Source of the DNA: Flavobacterium omnivorum
GTDB taxonomy: Bacteria > Bacteroidota > Bacteroidia > Flavobacteriales > Flavobacteriaceae
Reading direction: 5' to 3'
Assembly: GCF_900099915.1 (NCBI RefSeq)
Contig: NZ_FNDB01000004.1
Span: 1-64,000 of the forward strand
DNA length: 64,000 nucleotides
Shown: positions 63,335 through 64,000 of the stretch, piece by piece
Layout of the letters: each line of letters begins with the position of its first letter
Numbering within the stretch: the first letter of the stretch is position 1
The notes under the pieces: generated by a model
The model's input: the letters and a program-made list of their open reading frames with translations, nothing else
The model's database searches: none
Told to the model about the DNA's origin: nothing
Translations under genes and position numbers: made by a program

Positions 63335-63610
63335 ATGAAAACGCAATTTTTAAAAAACGTGATGCCATTTGCTGTAGCAGCATTGGGAATTTCGGGAGCT
63401 TTTGTTACTACTTCCATGCAAAGTGCATCTAAAGTCAATGTTCCTCAAATAGGGTATACCCTGAATGCACAAGGAAGTTGTAGTGATGTTGCAGTGAACT
63501 GTGACACTACACCAAAACCATTTGTTTGTCGTATGGGAGTTACTTCTGGACCACAAGCTTATGGTAAAGATGCACAAGGCAATTGTGTGCAAATTTTGTA
63601 TCGTCCTTAA
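63335..63610 (+). CDS. Small secreted four-cysteine protein (DUF6520 type)
   Basis: 91 aa. The N-terminal signal peptide (MKTQFLKNVMPFAVAALGIS, GAFVTTSMQSA) precedes a mature part with four cysteines (49, 56, 65 and 84) that could form two disulfides, and it ends QGNCVQILYRP. It looks like DUF6520, a flavobacterial family often encoded after MauE/DoxX-type proteins. Function unknown; its size and cysteine pattern suggest an exported peptide or surface protein needing oxidation. A strong terminator follows. Confidence 0.78.
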   Translation: MKTQFLKNVMPFAVAALGISGAFVTTSMQSASKVNVPQIGYTLNAQGSCSDVAVNCDTTPKPFVCRMGVTSGPQAYGKDAQGNCVQILYRP

Positions 63611-63630
63611 AATTAAAAAAGGATCGATAG

Positions 63631-63665
63631 CAATGCAGTTCCTAATGGGAACTGCATTGTTTTTT
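63631..63665. terminator. Strong terminator (12-bp stem)
   Basis: CAATGCAGTTCC-TAAT-GGGAACTGCATTG, then six Ts. It separates the convergent DUF6520 and S9 peptidase genes and may serve the plus strand. Confidence 0.9.
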
Positions 63666-63680
63666 AGTTTTTTTAGTGAT

Positions 63681-64000
63681 TTATTTTTCTATTCCATTGG
63701 TAATCCAAGCAGCGGTTGTATCGTCTTTTAAATAATAATCCAACCACTGTAATACACGTTCAGAGAGGTCTTTTTGATTGATTGGATTGCTAAGAATGTG
63801 GTTTTCTTTTGGATACAAAAGCATGCTGTTTTTTTTACCCAACCTTCTTAACGCCAGATAATATTCCACGCTTTGGCGCCAATCTACCTGTGTATCTTGT
63901 TTTCCGCTCCATAATAACAGAGGGATCTTTAGTTTTTCTATGGAGGTCAGAGGAGCATTACGGTCAAAATCGGAGCGGTTTGCGAAAGGTGTTTTATGTC
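63681..64000 (-). CDS. S9-family (prolyl oligopeptidase) peptidase, C-terminal fragment
   Basis: Partial; the gene continues beyond the right edge. About 106 residues ending in DDTTAAWITNGIEK. The catalytic-domain end is recognisable: LLLWSGKQDTQVDWRQSVEY (Asp of the triad) and LLYPKENHILSNP (His of the triad), then the terminal helix QRVLQWLDYYL-type segment (RVLQWLDYYLKDD). S9 peptidases of Bacteroidota are usually periplasmic or secreted and cleave oligopeptides. Confidence 0.85.
   Translation of the reverse strand, partial: HKTPFANRSDFDRNAPLTSIEKLKIPLLLWSGKQDTQVDWRQSVEYYLALRRLGKKNSMLLYPKENHILSNPINQKDLSERVLQWLDYYLKDDTTAAWITNGIEK

Noticed and set aside
1..64000. CRISPR array
   Set aside because: No regularly spaced repeats of 24-40 nt were seen anywhere in the window.

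Overview
The window is AT-rich chromosomal DNA of a Bacteroidota bacterium, most likely a Flavobacterium or close relative. The evidence is a SusC/SusD pair, a FecR anti-sigma factor with an ECF sigma factor, an RteC protein, a Bacteroidota-type tyrosine recombinase lacking the usual first catalytic arginine, and small families common in Flavobacteriaceae. Ribosome binding sites are mostly weak.

Layout. (1) 1-7040: end of an integrative element. It holds the start of an IS4-type transposase gene, a defence-type (UG/Abi) reverse transcriptase whose 5' end abuts the insertion sequence, three unrecognised same-strand genes, a tyrosine integrase and a 17-nt fragment resembling a tRNA 3' end (likely att). 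(2) 7267-18092: a glycan-utilisation locus (FecR, ECF sigma, SusC, SusD, YdcF-like protein, GH92 mannosidase), flanked by two copies of one small gene; the left copy is a pseudogene. (3) 18403-20042: four-gene cassette with a DUF5675 protein and two small membrane proteins. (4) 20162-53783: defence island, all on the minus strand. (5) 53904-57165: mobile-element module (DnaC-like ATPase, replication-type protein, excisionase-like HTH protein, RteC) with no integrase or relaxase nearby. (6) 57473-64000: an alpha-oxoamine synthase/acyltransferase fusion, an AraC-type regulator with a small partner, a MauE/DoxX-type membrane protein with a four-cysteine secreted peptide, and the end of an S9 peptidase gene.

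The defence island is the most interesting part. In transcription order it contains: a TPR/HExxH protein; a SNF2 helicase and a giant adenine methyltransferase 6 nt apart; an AbiEi/AbiEii toxin-antitoxin pair behind two operator-like inverted repeats; a 2108-residue DUF1998 helicase starting 6 nt after abiEii; and a UvrD-type helicase with a RelE-like N-terminus overlapping it by 4 nt. This resembles DISARM class 1 and Druantia without matching either. Next come an IRHHN-domain protein, a three-gene operon (RloC/PrrC-like ATPase, PIN-like nuclease with an insertion, membrane-anchored SH3 protein), and an ABC-three-component operon with an extra 58-residue membrane protein that shares a GDxAGRDxN motif with the next gene. 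Two of these units have related GGTATA/TATACC palindromes upstream.

All family calls are by eye from the sequence. No searches were run.
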